From VRUE01 sp963837695 (GTDB lineage: Bacteria; Actinomycetota; Thermoleophilia; Solirubrobacterales; 70-9), in contig CAWINZ010000005.1 in NCBI GenBank assembly GCA_963837695.1, positions 372,001-436,000 on the forward strand: a DNA stretch of 64,000 bases, in the 5' to 3' direction. Made by a program: the position numbers and the translations under genes. The notes below the pieces were generated by a model, which was given only the letters and a program-made list of their open reading frames with translations, searched no databases and was not told where the DNA came from. Within the stretch, counting starts at the first letter, position 1, and every line of letters starts with the position of its first letter. Below, one piece after another: positions 56,282-64,000 of the stretch.

Positions 56282-57583
56282 TCATGCGACCGGCGTCGGG
56301 CTGGGTTGGGCGATGGGGAGACGGACCCAGAAGGTGCTGCCCTCACCCTCGACGGAGTGGGCGCCGATCTCCCCGCCCATCACGCTGACCATCCGGCGGG
56401 CGATCGCCAAGCCGAGGCCGAAGCCCTCCTGCTTGCGCGACTCGTCACGCCGGTAGAAGCGCTCGAACACGCGCTCGATCTCCACCTCGGGAATGCCTGG
56501 ACCCGTATCGATCACCTCCAGAACCACCTCTTTCTCGCCGTCGCGGCGGCCGCGAACGGTAACGCGCCCCGGCAGCGGCGTGTGCTTGAAGGCGTTGGTG
56601 AGCAGCCCGACCATCACCTGGCGGAGCAGAGTCGGGTCGCCTTTGGCCGTCAGGTCGGGCTCGACATCGGTCGCCAGCTCGATGTGCGACGGGGGCTCGA
56701 CCGCGGCGACGGTGTCGGCGATCGCGGCTTCGACGTCGACCACCTCGGTCTCCCCGGCGCCGATCGACTCGACCCGCGCCAGGGTGAGCAGCGAGCGCGT
56801 CAGCCGGTTCATCCGCTCAGCGTCCTCGGCAAGCCGGCCGAGGAAGTGCTCGAGCGCCTGCGGGTCGTCCTTGGCGCCCTCCTGCAGCACCTCGATCGCG
56901 CTGGAGATGCCGGCCAGCGGGTTGCGCAGCTCATGCGCGGCGTTGGAGATGAAGTCCGCTTCGGCGAGCTCGCGGCGCATCTCGTCGGTGCGGTCGCGGG
57001 CGACGACGAGCACGGCGCGCTCCTTGGGCAGCGCGCGGGCGGTCATCGAGTAGGCGCGGTCGCCGATCCGCAATGCCGGGTGGGCAGCGAAGCCGACGTC
57101 GATGGCGCGACTCAGCGGCGCCCGCATCGAAACGGGCGGCTCTCCGAGCGGCAGCAGCAGCTGCGCCGCGGCGCTGTTGGAGAAGCGCACGTCGCCGGTC
57201 TCGTCGACCACGATCACGGCGTCGGTGAGGCCGTCGAAGATCGCTTTCAGCTTGTTGCGATCGGCGGTGAGCACACCGAAGCTCTCCTTGAGCGAGGTGC
57301 GCATCGAGTCGAGGGCCCGGGCGAGATCGCCAATCTCATCGCGACCTCCGGTGTCCAGCGGCGTGTCGAAGGAACCCGCCGCAAGCTCACCCGCGGCGCG
57401 GGAGAGGCGCGTCACCCGGTGGGCAGTGCCGACCGCGATCAGAAAACCGGCGAGAATGCCCAGTGCGATCGCCCCCAGCACGGCGCGCGGCCGGTCGCCG
57501 AAGAGGTAGACGACGCCGGCGGTCAGCAACGTCACCGCGGCGAAGGCGCCGACCAGCCAGAGCCTCAGCCCGATCCGCCTCAC
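56282..57583 (-). CDS. Sensor histidine kinase
   Basis: 433-residue membrane kinase. Two hydrophobic segments at residues 10-28 and 34-54 are separated by only a few residues, so little is exposed outside. HAMP follows (about 52-105), then a PAS-like domain (AIFDGLTDAVIVVDETGDVRFSN), the H-box ISNAAHELRNPLAG with His217, and the ATPase domain (NAFKHT, DTGPGIP, GFGLGLAIAR). The start is GTG at 57583 with GGAAAGGA upstream. It is the partner of the regulator at 54082, from which IS110 now separates it by 1.5 kb. Its stop codon is retained at the insertion junction. Confidence 0.93.
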   Translation of the reverse strand: MRRIGLRLWLVGAFAAVTLLTAGVVYLFGDRPRAVLGAIALGILAGFLIAVGTAHRVTRLSRAAGELAAGSFDTPLDTGGRDEIGDLARALDSMRTSLKESFGVLTADRNKLKAIFDGLTDAVIVVDETGDVRFSNSAAAQLLLPLGEPPVSMRAPLSRAIDVGFAAHPALRIGDRAYSMTARALPKERAVLVVARDRTDEMRRELAEADFISNAAHELRNPLAGISSAIEVLQEGAKDDPQALEHFLGRLAEDAERMNRLTRSLLTLARVESIGAGETEVVDVEAAIADTVAAVEPPSHIELATDVEPDLTAKGDPTLLRQVMVGLLTNAFKHTPLPGRVTVRGRRDGEKEVVLEVIDTGPGIPEVEIERVFERFYRRDESRKQEGFGLGLAIARRMVSVMGGEIGAHSVEGEGSTFWVRLPIAQPSPTPVA

Positions 57584-57652
57584 CGCGGGCGTTTCCTTTC
57601 CATGAAGGTTTACTAACACAATGACGGCGGCGCCGCGTGGGAGAATCGCCGC

Positions 57653-58399
57653 ATGAGGACGCTGGTCTTCATACCCGCCTGGAACGAGGCCGACTCGGTC
57701 GCGCCGGTGATTGCCGACGTGCACAGGCGCCTGCCTGGCGCCGACGTGCTCGTCATCGACGACGGTTCCACCGACGAGACCGCGGCGCGAGCCGCCGAGG
57801 CCGGTGCCACCGTCGCCTCGCTGCCCTTCAACCAGGGCCTGGGGGCGGCGCTGCAAACCGGCTATCTCTACGCGCTGCGCGAGGGCTACGACTTCTGCGC
57901 CCACCTCGACGCCGACGGACAGCATCCGCCAGCTGAGGTCGCGCGGCTGTTGAAGGACGTCCGTGCCGATCGTGCCGACCTGGTGATCGGCTCGCGCTAC
58001 CGCGAGCCGGTAGCGGATGACGAGAGCGGAGACGGGGTTGGCGGGGACGACTACAAGCCGACGATCTCGCGGCGAATCGGGACCAGCGTCTTCCGTTTCT
58101 TCCTCACTCTGGCGACCCGGCAGCGCTTCACCGACACGACCAGCGGCATGCGTGCGGCGAACCGGCGGGTGATGGAGCTGTTCAGCGAGAACTACTCGCC
58201 CGACTTCGCCGAGATCGAGTCGTTGCAACTGGCGGTGCGCCAGGGACTGCGGGTCGAGGAGGTGCCGGTGCGGATGCTGGAGCGCGCCGGGGGCTCCTCG
58301 TTCTTGACGCCGGTGCGCTCGGCCTTCTTCATCTTCAAGGGAATGATCGTGCTGCTCGTCGGCCAGTTCCGGCCGCGCAAGGTAGGCACGGAGCGATGA
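57653..58399 (+). CDS. Glycosyltransferase family 2 (dolichyl/polyprenyl-phosphate mannosyltransferase-like)
   Basis: 248-residue cytoplasmic GT-A enzyme. FIPAWNEADSVAPVIADVHRRLPGADVLVIDDGSTDET is the GT2 start, HLDADGQHPP the DxD metal motif. It resembles polyprenyl-phosphate mannosyl- or glucosyltransferases (DPM1/GtrB) without the membrane tail. ATG at 57653 follows the divergent kinase gene. It overlaps the DUF2304 gene by 4 nt, a pairing frequent in envelope glycan clusters. Confidence 0.92.
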   Translation: MRTLVFIPAWNEADSVAPVIADVHRRLPGADVLVIDDGSTDETAARAAEAGATVASLPFNQGLGAALQTGYLYALREGYDFCAHLDADGQHPPAEVARLLKDVRADRADLVIGSRYREPVADDESGDGVGGDDYKPTISRRIGTSVFRFFLTLATRQRFTDTTSGMRAANRRVMELFSENYSPDFAEIESLQLAVRQGLRVEEVPVRMLERAGGSSFLTPVRSAFFIFKGMIVLLVGQFRPRKVGTER

Positions 58400-58821
58400 G
58401 CGCAGCGCTGCTGATCGCGACCCAGAACCCGAAGGTCCACCTGACCTCGCAGACGCGGATCCTCGCCGCGCTGATCGCGCTCGCCTTCATGCTGATGATC
58501 CTCGAGCTGATCCGCCGCGACCGCCTGCAGGAGCGCTTCAGCGTCGTCTGGTTCGTCGCCGGGCTGGGGATGCTGGCCGGCGCCATCTTCCCGGGCCTGC
58601 TGACGGGCGTCGCCGACCTGATGGGCGTCCGCGACACCAACGTCGCCCTCTTCTCGATCATCCTCCTGCTGCTGCTCGGCCTGGCGCTCAACTTCAGCGT
58701 GATCATGTCCCGCCAGGCCGCCCAGATAACGCGCCTGGCACAGGAGCGGGCGTTGGAGCAGGCCCGCGAGCAGGCGAAGTCAGTCGAGAACGGCGGCGAG
58801 CCGGAAAGAGAGCGCCTCTAA
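58396..58821 (+). CDS. DUF2304 membrane protein
   Basis: 141 residues with three membrane helices (ILAALIALAFMLMILELI, FSVVWFVAGLGMLAGAIF, VALFSIILLLLLGLALNFSVIM), separated by the short loop RRDRLQERFSVVWF, and a charged C-terminal helix. DUF2304 genes are often fused to or adjacent to GT2 glycosyltransferases and may help present the lipid-linked substrate (inference). It overlaps the 3' end of holB on the opposite strand by 42 bp. Confidence 0.85.
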   Translation: MSAALLIATQNPKVHLTSQTRILAALIALAFMLMILELIRRDRLQERFSVVWFVAGLGMLAGAIFPGLLTGVADLMGVRDTNVALFSIILLLLLGLALNFSVIMSRQAAQITRLAQERALEQAREQAKSVENGGEPERERL

Positions 58822-59913
58822 GGCCAGCTCCTCGGAGACGTTGAGGTCGAGGCGGCGACGGGTCTCTTGGACTTGCTCGACGGCGCGGCGAGCGCTGTTG
58901 GGGTCGAGGCCCGCGGCTTGGGATTGGAGCTCGGCAAGGCGGTCGCGGTTGTAGACGACGTCGGCGGCTCCCGAGGCGGCCGCTGCCAGGTCGCGGAACC
59001 AGGCGGCGACGAGGTTCAGGCCGAGGTCGAGCAGTTCAGTGCGGCGGCGGCGGCCGGCGCGTTTGGAGGCATCGGCGATGTCGCGGGCCGAGCGTTTCAT
59101 CCCAGCCTCCTTTTCCTCCTCGAGGGCATCGCGCACCGCCGACTCGGCTTCCTCTCCGGCCCGCGCGGCGCTCTTCAGCATCGCGCCCCAGTCCATCGCG
59201 ACCGCCTGCTCGCGGAGCTTGCGCCCCCGCTCGCCGAGGAGCAGGCGGGCAAGCTCGAGGTCCCCGGCGGCGAGGCGAGCCGCAGCGGCGATCTCTTCCT
59301 CATCCGCGCCGGCTGCGGCGTCCTCGCGCAGCACCGCTTCCAGCGCCTCGGGAGGAAGGGGCGCGAAGTCGACCGGCTGGCAGCGCGAGGCGATCGTCTC
59401 CAGCAGAGCCGCCGGCTCGGCGGTCAGCAGGATCAGGTGGACGAACTCGGGCGGCTCCTCGAGCGTCTTCAGCATCGCGTTCTGACTCTCGTCCCGCATC
59501 GCCTCCGCCGCCTCGATCACGAAGACCCGCTTGCCGCCTTCATAAGGCCGGTAAGCAGAGGCCCGGATCACCTGCTCCCGCACCTCCTCAACCATGTGCT
59601 GCGCCCCCTTCGGCGCCAGCCAGACGAGGTCAGGGTGCGGAGAAGGATCAAGCAAAGCCCGCCGCCGAGCGTCCTCAGCGTCCTCAGCAGCACCAGCCAG
59701 AATCTCAGCAGCAAAAGCCCGCGCCATCTCCCGCTTCCCAGCTCCTCGCGGTCCCCTGAACAGGTAAGCATGCGACGGCCCACTCTTCAGCGCCGCGGAT
59801 AACGCCAGTTCGGCCCTTGGTTGGTGACCTCTGCGGGTGGCGTGGAGGGTGGGGGTGTTCGGACGGGTGAGTCCGCTAACACCCCCACCCTCCGCGACAG
59901 GACCCGCAGCCAC
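58780..59913 (-). CDS. holB: DNA polymerase III delta' subunit
   Basis: 377-residue clamp-loader subunit. SHAYLFRGPRGAGKREMARAFA is the Walker A part (with KRE in place of KTT), SQNAMLKTLEEPPEFVHLILLT the conserved sensor region, and ETIASRCQPVDF the SRC motif. The only possible start is GTG at 59913, overlapping the tmk stop by one base. As a result the first about 27 residues are encoded by the palindromic element 59832-59908, which looks inserted into the 5' end. Forms the clamp loader with DnaX and HolA. Confidence 0.85.
   Translation of the reverse strand: MAAGPVAEGGGVSGLTRPNTPTLHATRRGHQPRAELALSAALKSGPSHAYLFRGPRGAGKREMARAFAAEILAGAAEDAEDARRRALLDPSPHPDLVWLAPKGAQHMVEEVREQVIRASAYRPYEGGKRVFVIEAAEAMRDESQNAMLKTLEEPPEFVHLILLTAEPAALLETIASRCQPVDFAPLPPEALEAVLREDAAAGADEEEIAAAARLAAGDLELARLLLGERGRKLREQAVAMDWGAMLKSAARAGEEAESAVRDALEEEKEAGMKRSARDIADASKRAGRRRRTELLDLGLNLVAAWFRDLAAAASGAADVVYNRDRLAELQSQAAGLDPNSARRAVEQVQETRRRLDLNVSEELALEALSFRLAAVLD
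59832..59908. repeat. Type D palindromic element, copy 2, within the 5' end of holB
   Basis: TGCGGGT (59832-59838) pairs with ACCCGCA (59902-59908); inside, a 16-bp perfect stem (59844-59859 with 59878-59893) and GGAC/GTCC complete the hairpin. The connecting segments GGC and GACAGG match those of the element at 47276-47372 although the inner stem sequence is unrelated. The whole element is in the reading frame of holB. Confidence 0.75.
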
Positions 59914-60500
59914 TAGCCCCGGTCCCTGACCACGTCCATCACGCGCTTATGAACCTCCTCGACCGACCCTTCGGCATCGACCACGACCACCCGATCCGAG
60001 GCAATCTGAGCGATCTCGTCATATGCCTCGGCGACGGCCCGCTGCAGCTCCAACCCCGCGGCCTCAAACCGATCCTCACCGGCGGCACGGCCCAACCCCA
60101 CCTCGGGATCGAGCCGCAAATAAAGCGTCAAGTCGGGCCAGAGGCCGTCGATCGTCGTGTCGACGAGCGAGAGCACGTAGCTGGTGCCGAGCCCGCGGGC
60201 GCCGCCCTGGTAGGCGACGCTGGAATCGGCGAAGCGGTCGGCGACGACGGTGCCCCCGCCCTCCAGGGCCGGCCGCACGACGCGGCTGAGCAGGTCGGCC
60301 CGCGCCGCGGAGAAGAGCAGCAGCTCGGCGAAGGGGTCGAGCTCAAGCGCCGGGTCGGCAAGCATCTCGCGGATCCGCTCCGCGGCGTCGGTCCCGCCGG
60401 GCTCGCGGATCTCCACCGTGTCCGGCCCGAGCTCCGCGGCGAGCAGGCCGGCCTGCGTGCTCTTCCCTGAGCCATCCACCCCCTCCAGGGAGATGAACAA
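59913..60500 (-). CDS. tmk: Thymidylate kinase
   Basis: 195-residue kinase making dTDP. SLEGVDGSGKSTQAGLLA is the P-loop, VVADRFADSSVAYQGGARGLG the DRY-like motif region, and LYLRLDPEVGLGRAAGEDRFE the lid region. ATG at 60500 fixes the usual start MFISLEG. It is followed directly by holB (TAGTG overlap) and lies 12 nt downstream of topA, an arrangement common in actinobacteria. Confidence 0.95.
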   Translation of the reverse strand: MFISLEGVDGSGKSTQAGLLAAELGPDTVEIREPGGTDAAERIREMLADPALELDPFAELLLFSAARADLLSRVVRPALEGGGTVVADRFADSSVAYQGGARGLGTSYVLSLVDTTIDGLWPDLTLYLRLDPEVGLGRAAGEDRFEAAGLELQRAVAEAYDEIAQIASDRVVVVDAEGSVEEVHKRVMDVVRDRG

Positions 60501-60512
60501 CGCCGGGACCCC

Positions 60513-62795
60513 TCAGCCTTTGGCCGCGGCTTTGGCGCGTTTGCGGCCCCGCGTGGCGGTGTCTGCTTTGGACGCTTTGACTTTCGCTTTTTTCGTCTTC
60601 GCGGGAGCGTCCTCGTCGCCTTTGACCGGCGGTTTCTTGTCCATCGCTTTTTTCGCCGCTTTGGCCGCTTCGCGCTCGGCGCGGCGTTTCTTCATCTCCT
60701 GCATCGACTCGCAGTCGTCGTTGAGGCAGAGGTTCCAGGAGCGGCCGCGGAAGGGGACGACTTTGAGCCGCGGCGTCTCGCCGCAGACCGAGCAGCGGTC
60801 TTCGAGCTTGAAGACGTCGCCGCGCTGCGGCAGCGGGAAGGTCTGGTCGCAGGACTCGGGGTCGTCGAGTGTCCACCCACTACATCCCACAAACCTTTTC
60901 CCTGATTTTTTCGCCCGGATGATGCGCAGCATGTGGGGCGAGCCGTCCTCCTTCTTGCGGCCCGCTTCCTCGCAGACTTTGCAGGGACCGAGGATGCGGT
61001 CCTCGTCCATCCCTTTCCAGATGACTTTGGCGAGGTCCTCGCGACTGCCGTCGATCTCGGTCCAGGTCTTGTGCAGCAGGTCGCGGCTCTCGCCGACGAC
61101 GGCGCCCTTGGTCATCTCGCCGCCGGCGATGCGATCCATCTCCGCCTCCAGCTGGGCGGTCATCTCCGGCGTAGCCATCGCCGGCACGTAGTTCTTGAAA
61201 GCCTCATAGAGGGCGATCCCCGTCTCCGAGGGAACCGGCGGGTTGCCGAAGACGTAGCCGCGGTCGAAGAGCTTCTGGATGATGTCGGCCCGCGTCGCCT
61301 TGGTGCCGAGGCCGCGCTCCTCCATCAGCTCGATCAGTTTGGCCTGCGAGATCCGCGAGGGCGGCTGGGTCTCCTTGTCGACGATCCACGGCTGGCCCTC
61401 GAGGGCGAGGCTCTGGCCCTCCTTCAACGCCGGGATCTCCTCGTCGGAGGAGCGGGCGTAGGTGTAGATGCCGGCGTAGCCGGGGTCGACGACGACCGAG
61501 CCGCGGACGAAGTAGGTCTCCGAGCCGGCCTCGATGTCAGCCCGGGTCGACTCGGTGATCATCGGCGGGCTGAAGGTGGCGAGGAAGCGGCGCACGACCA
61601 GTTCGTAGACGCGTTTCTTGGACCCGTCGAGGGCACCGGGATGGATCGCCTGGGTCGGGTAGATCGGCGGGTGGTCGGTCGTCTCTTTTTTGCCCCGGGT
61701 CGGTTTCAGCTCGCCGTCGAGCAGGCCCGACGCGGCCGAGAACTCCTTGACCCTGACCAGCGAGGTGACCAACTCGCGCAGCGGCAACGAGGCCGGGTAG
61801 ACCGTGTTGTCGGTGCGCGGGTAGGAGATGAAGCCGTCCATGTAGAGGTCCTCGGCGATCCGCATCGCGCTGGCGGGGGTGATGCCGAGGCGGCTGGAGG
61901 CATCGGTGCTGAAGGCGGTGGTGTTGTAGGGCGTCGGCGGCTTGCGCGTGTTCTTGCGGGCGGTGACCGCTTTGACGACGCCGGGGCTGGAGGTGCCGGC
62001 GAAGGCGGCATCGGCCTCCGCTTTGTCCCAGAACTTGTCGACGCTGTGGTGCGTCTCGAAGCTCCCCTCGGGGTGCTCGAACTTGGCGAACAACTCCCAG
62101 AACGGTTTGGCGACGTGGGCGCGGCGCTCCATCTCGCGCTCGACGATCAGGCCCAGGGTCGGGCTCTGCACGCGGCCGACCGAGAGGAAGTTGGAACCGA
62201 AGCGGCGGCTGGCGAGCGAGACCGCGCGGGTCAGGGTCGCGCCCCAGAGCAGGTCGATGTCCTGGCGGGCGGCGCCGGCGTTGGCCAGCGGGTAGGAGAG
62301 CTCGTCGAGCTCGTTGAAGGCGCGCTCGATCTCTTCCTTGGTCAGCGCCGAGTAGCGGGCGCGCTTGATCTGCAGGGTGCCGGCGTCGGCTTCCTCGCGG
62401 GTGCCGAGCTCCGGGTTGGCGTCGAGCATCTCCTGCAGCGCCTCCAGCCCGATCAGCTCGCCCTCGCGGTCAAAGTCGGTCGCGATCACCAGCTCGTCGG
62501 CCTCTTTGGCGACTTTCTTGATCGCTTTGACGACGTTTTTGTCGGTCGGTTCCTTGATCAACTCGGCGTCGATCAAGTCGTGCAGGTCGGTCTTCTGCCA
62601 GTTCGAGTAGCCCTCGGGGAAGGCCGGACCGAGCACGTGGCCCTTGAGCCCGATCGTCCTCTGCTCGACCCCGTCGGAGTCGGTCCAGGTGTAGAACGGG
62701 ACTTTGAAGGTTTTGTCCGCCTTCGCCTCGTTGCGGCCGAGGATGTCGGCGATCTTCTTGGCGCTGTTGTTCTTCTCGGTGACTATCAGTCTCAT
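60513..62795 (-). CDS. topA: DNA topoisomerase I, type IA
   Basis: 760-residue topoisomerase relaxing negative supercoils. The TOPRIM domain starts MRLIVTEKNNSAKKIADILG, with TDFDREGE at residues 107-114 binding Mg2+. The active-site Tyr is Tyr325 in GFISYPRTDN. The C-terminal part has zinc-type Cys pairs (CKVCEEAGRK, CSVCGETPRL and CLNDDCESMQ) and ends in a Lys/Ala-rich tail typical of actinobacterial TopA. The ATG at 62795 is chosen because the motif starts there. Confidence 0.94.
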   Translation of the reverse strand: MRLIVTEKNNSAKKIADILGRNEAKADKTFKVPFYTWTDSDGVEQRTIGLKGHVLGPAFPEGYSNWQKTDLHDLIDAELIKEPTDKNVVKAIKKVAKEADELVIATDFDREGELIGLEALQEMLDANPELGTREEADAGTLQIKRARYSALTKEEIERAFNELDELSYPLANAGAARQDIDLLWGATLTRAVSLASRRFGSNFLSVGRVQSPTLGLIVEREMERRAHVAKPFWELFAKFEHPEGSFETHHSVDKFWDKAEADAAFAGTSSPGVVKAVTARKNTRKPPTPYNTTAFSTDASSRLGITPASAMRIAEDLYMDGFISYPRTDNTVYPASLPLRELVTSLVRVKEFSAASGLLDGELKPTRGKKETTDHPPIYPTQAIHPGALDGSKKRVYELVVRRFLATFSPPMITESTRADIEAGSETYFVRGSVVVDPGYAGIYTYARSSDEEIPALKEGQSLALEGQPWIVDKETQPPSRISQAKLIELMEERGLGTKATRADIIQKLFDRGYVFGNPPVPSETGIALYEAFKNYVPAMATPEMTAQLEAEMDRIAGGEMTKGAVVGESRDLLHKTWTEIDGSREDLAKVIWKGMDEDRILGPCKVCEEAGRKKEDGSPHMLRIIRAKKSGKRFVGCSGWTLDDPESCDQTFPLPQRGDVFKLEDRCSVCGETPRLKVVPFRGRSWNLCLNDDCESMQEMKKRRAEREAAKAAKKAMDKKPPVKGDEDAPAKTKKAKVKASKADTATRGRKRAKAAAKG

Positions 62796-62836
62796 GGGGC
62801 GGCGAGGGTAGCAGGGGCGTTCGCCGACCCCCACAA

Positions 62837-62891
62837 GCCGCCGACGGGCCGATAAGTCCAGTCCGACTGTTCTTTTAGGCCCATCGGCGGG
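62837..62891. repeat. Type F palindromic repeat, copy C
   Basis: GCCGCCGACGGGCC (62837-62850) pairs with GGCCCATCGGCGGG (62878-62891) at 12 of 14 positions plus wobble. The outer arms match the other copies, but the interior differs (TAAGTCCAGTCC). It lies in the divergent gap between topA and the epimerase and is followed by GTTTTGGG. Confidence 0.65.
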
Positions 62892-62916
62892 GTTTTGGGC
62901 TTAGGATCGGCCGCCC

Positions 62917-63849
62917 ATGAAGGCACTTGTCACCGGCGGCGCCGGCTTCATCGGCTCGAACCTGGTCGACGCGCTGATCGCGCGTGGCGACTCGGTGACC
63001 GTGGTCGATGACCTCTCGACCGGCCGCCGCTCCAACCTCGATGGGGCGCTGGCGGCCGGGGCCGAGCTGGTCGAGTTGAACATCCGCGACGCTGCGGCGC
63101 TCAGCACGGCGGTCGGCGAAGTAAGGCCTGAGATCGTCTTTCACCTCGCCGCCCAGATCGACGTGCGGCGCTCGCTGGAAGACCCTGCCTTCGACGCCTC
63201 GATCAACGTCGGCGGCACCGCCAACCTGCTGGAGGCGATGCGCGCCGCCGGTTCGCCACGACTCGTCTTCGTCTCCACCGGCGGCGCGATCTACGGCGAG
63301 GGCGCCGGGAAGCAGTTGCCGCTCGACGAGAGCGCGCCGATCGAACCCTTCTCCGCCTACGGTCAGAGCAAGTTCGCCGCCGAGGGCTACCTGGCGCTCT
63401 ACGAAAGGCTCTACGACCTCAGCGGCGTCAGCCTGCGGCTGGGCAATGTCTACGGGCCACGCCAGGACCCGCTCGGCGAGGCCGGCGTGATCGCGATCTT
63501 CTGCGGCAAACTGCGCGCCGGCGAGCGTCCGACCGTGTTCGGCGATGGCAGCCAGACCCGCGACTACATATATGTGGGCGACGTGGTCGCGGCGGCGCTT
63601 GCCGCGGCGGAGTCGGACGCCAGCGGGCCGATCAACCTCGGCAGCGGGATCGAGACCGACGTGCTGATGCTGGCCAGGCAGCTCGCCGAGATCGACGGCA
63701 ATGAGAGCTTCGAGCCCGAGTTCGCCCCGCCGCGAGCCGGCGAGGTGCAGCGGATCGCGCTCGACGCAAGCCGCGCCGAGCGCGAGCTGGGCTGGCGGGC
63801 GACGACCAGCGTCGCCGAAGGCCTCCGCCTGACCCTGGCCTCACTCTAA
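62917..63849 (+). CDS. NAD-dependent epimerase/dehydratase (UDP-glucose 4-epimerase type)
   Basis: 310-residue extended SDR enzyme. GGAGFIGSNLVDAL is the NAD-binding glycine motif, VVDDLSTGRRSNL the following acidic strand end, and YGQSKFAAE the YxxxK catalytic pair (Tyr with Lys four residues on). RLGNVYGPRQDPLGEAG and DYIYVGDVVAA are typical of GalE-like nucleotide-sugar epimerases. Sugar substrate not decided. ATG at 62917. A type F palindrome follows the stop after 2 bp. Confidence 0.92.
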   Translation: MKALVTGGAGFIGSNLVDALIARGDSVTVVDDLSTGRRSNLDGALAAGAELVELNIRDAAALSTAVGEVRPEIVFHLAAQIDVRRSLEDPAFDASINVGGTANLLEAMRAAGSPRLVFVSTGGAIYGEGAGKQLPLDESAPIEPFSAYGQSKFAAEGYLALYERLYDLSGVSLRLGNVYGPRQDPLGEAGVIAIFCGKLRAGERPTVFGDGSQTRDYIYVGDVVAAALAAAESDASGPINLGSGIETDVLMLARQLAEIDGNESFEPEFAPPRAGEVQRIALDASRAERELGWRATTSVAEGLRLTLASL

Positions 63850-63851
63850 CC

Positions 63852-63906
63852 CCCGCCGATGGGCCGATTTCCGGTGATATAGACCGGTTTTAGGCCCGTC
63901 GGCGGG
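63852..63906. repeat. Type F palindromic repeat, copy D
   Basis: CCCGCCGATGGGCC (63852-63865) pairs with GGCCCGTCGGCGGG (63893-63906), one wobble. The interior TTTCCGGTGATATAGACCGG is the inverse of the interior of copy B, so the element can be present in both orientations. It begins 2 bp after the epimerase stop. Confidence 0.85.
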
Positions 63907-63926
63907 GGGTCACTAGTCTTTGGGCC

Positions 63927-64000
63927 ATGCCCGCCCAGGCCTATGCCGGTAAGGAGTGCGTCTGCCAGCTCCGCAAGGGGATCTGCGATCAGTCGTGCGT
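63927..64000 (+). CDS. Start of a small Cys-containing protein (cut by window edge)
   Basis: An ATG at 63927 opens a frame MPAQAYAGKECVCQLRKG with further Cys residues before the window ends. The codons have the strong GC third-position bias of neighbouring genes. Too little is visible to name a family; the Cys spacing could indicate metal binding. Confidence 0.4.
   Translation, partial: MPAQAYAGKECVCQLRKGICDQSC

Larger units (their letters stand above)
54787..56285 (+). mobile_element. IS110-family insertion sequence (about 1.5 kb) with bridge RNA
   Basis: The element runs from just after CTCAT (54782-54786) to the second CTCAT (56281-56285), about 1,499 bp. The pentamer at both ends is the shared core. 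Only one transposase gene is present, preceded by 275 bp of noncoding left end, as in the IS110 group. Inverted terminal repeats are absent, also typical. Removing the element restores an ATGA overlap between the kinase and response-regulator genes, which proves the boundaries to within the 5-bp core. Confidence 0.88.

Overview
The window is very GC-rich, with densely packed genes, frequent GTG starts and many 1-4 nt start/stop overlaps. A fused PafB/PafC-like WYL regulator, an acyl-CoA carboxylase with an epsilon-like subunit, IdeR/DtxR, an RskA-like anti-sigma factor and a DUF1906 protein all point to an actinobacterium. My best guess is Thermoleophilia/Solirubrobacterales; this rests on gene content and composition, not on a marker phylogeny.

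Layout. 1-17,050: chromosomal housekeeping and metabolic genes (GlxA-type regulator with a divergent DJ-1 protein, a Phd/VapC pair, DUF1906, penicillin acylase, metallo-beta-lactamase fold hydrolase, WYL regulator, OB/HD protein, two CrcB fluoride channels behind a recognisable fluoride riboswitch, methyltransferase, CorA-like protein, FAH hydrolase, alpha/beta hydrolase). 17,100-25,800: accessory region with an acyl-CoA synthetase remnant, a Mug glycosylase, two VapBC-type pairs, and a tRNA-Phe hotspot. There, three direct copies of the 3' part of tRNA-Phe bracket two different AbiE-like toxin-antitoxin cassettes; a third nucleotidyltransferase pair lies just beyond the tRNA. No integrase is present. 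25,800-43,040: GH15-like protein, DEAD/DEAH helicase, folP, HAD phosphatase, DtxR regulator, an operon of two ferritin-like proteins with ECF sigma and anti-sigma factors, aminotransferase, sucCD, HAD dehalogenase, sulfatase, biotin carboxylase. 43,240-45,600: PHP phosphoesterase and two decayed accessory genes (DUF4143 ATPase, Fic). 45,640-54,790: NHL-repeat protein, assimilatory sulfate reduction (cysC, sat, cysH, sulfite reductase, rhodanese), HipBA, dodecin, carboxylase epsilon-like subunit, response regulator. 54,787-56,285: an IS110-family element that splits the two-component operon from its kinase (56,282-57,583). The remainder holds a glycosyltransferase, DUF2304, holB, tmk, topA and an epimerase.

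Three results deserve attention. (1) The noncoding left end of the IS110 element contains two guide pairs: one matches the two ends of the element, the other matches the two sides of the reconstructed empty site. This lets a bridge RNA be read directly and shows that the IS landed exactly in the ATGA overlap of the kinase and regulator genes. (2) The tRNA-Phe locus behaves like an integrase-less stack of att-flanked AbiE-type cassettes. (3) Gene junctions carry long near-perfect hairpins that fall into families. Several have a conserved core while the 20-26 bp arms differ completely between copies yet remain self-complementary, and the hairpins usually abut stop codons and sometimes run into coding sequence. 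I do not recognise these families.
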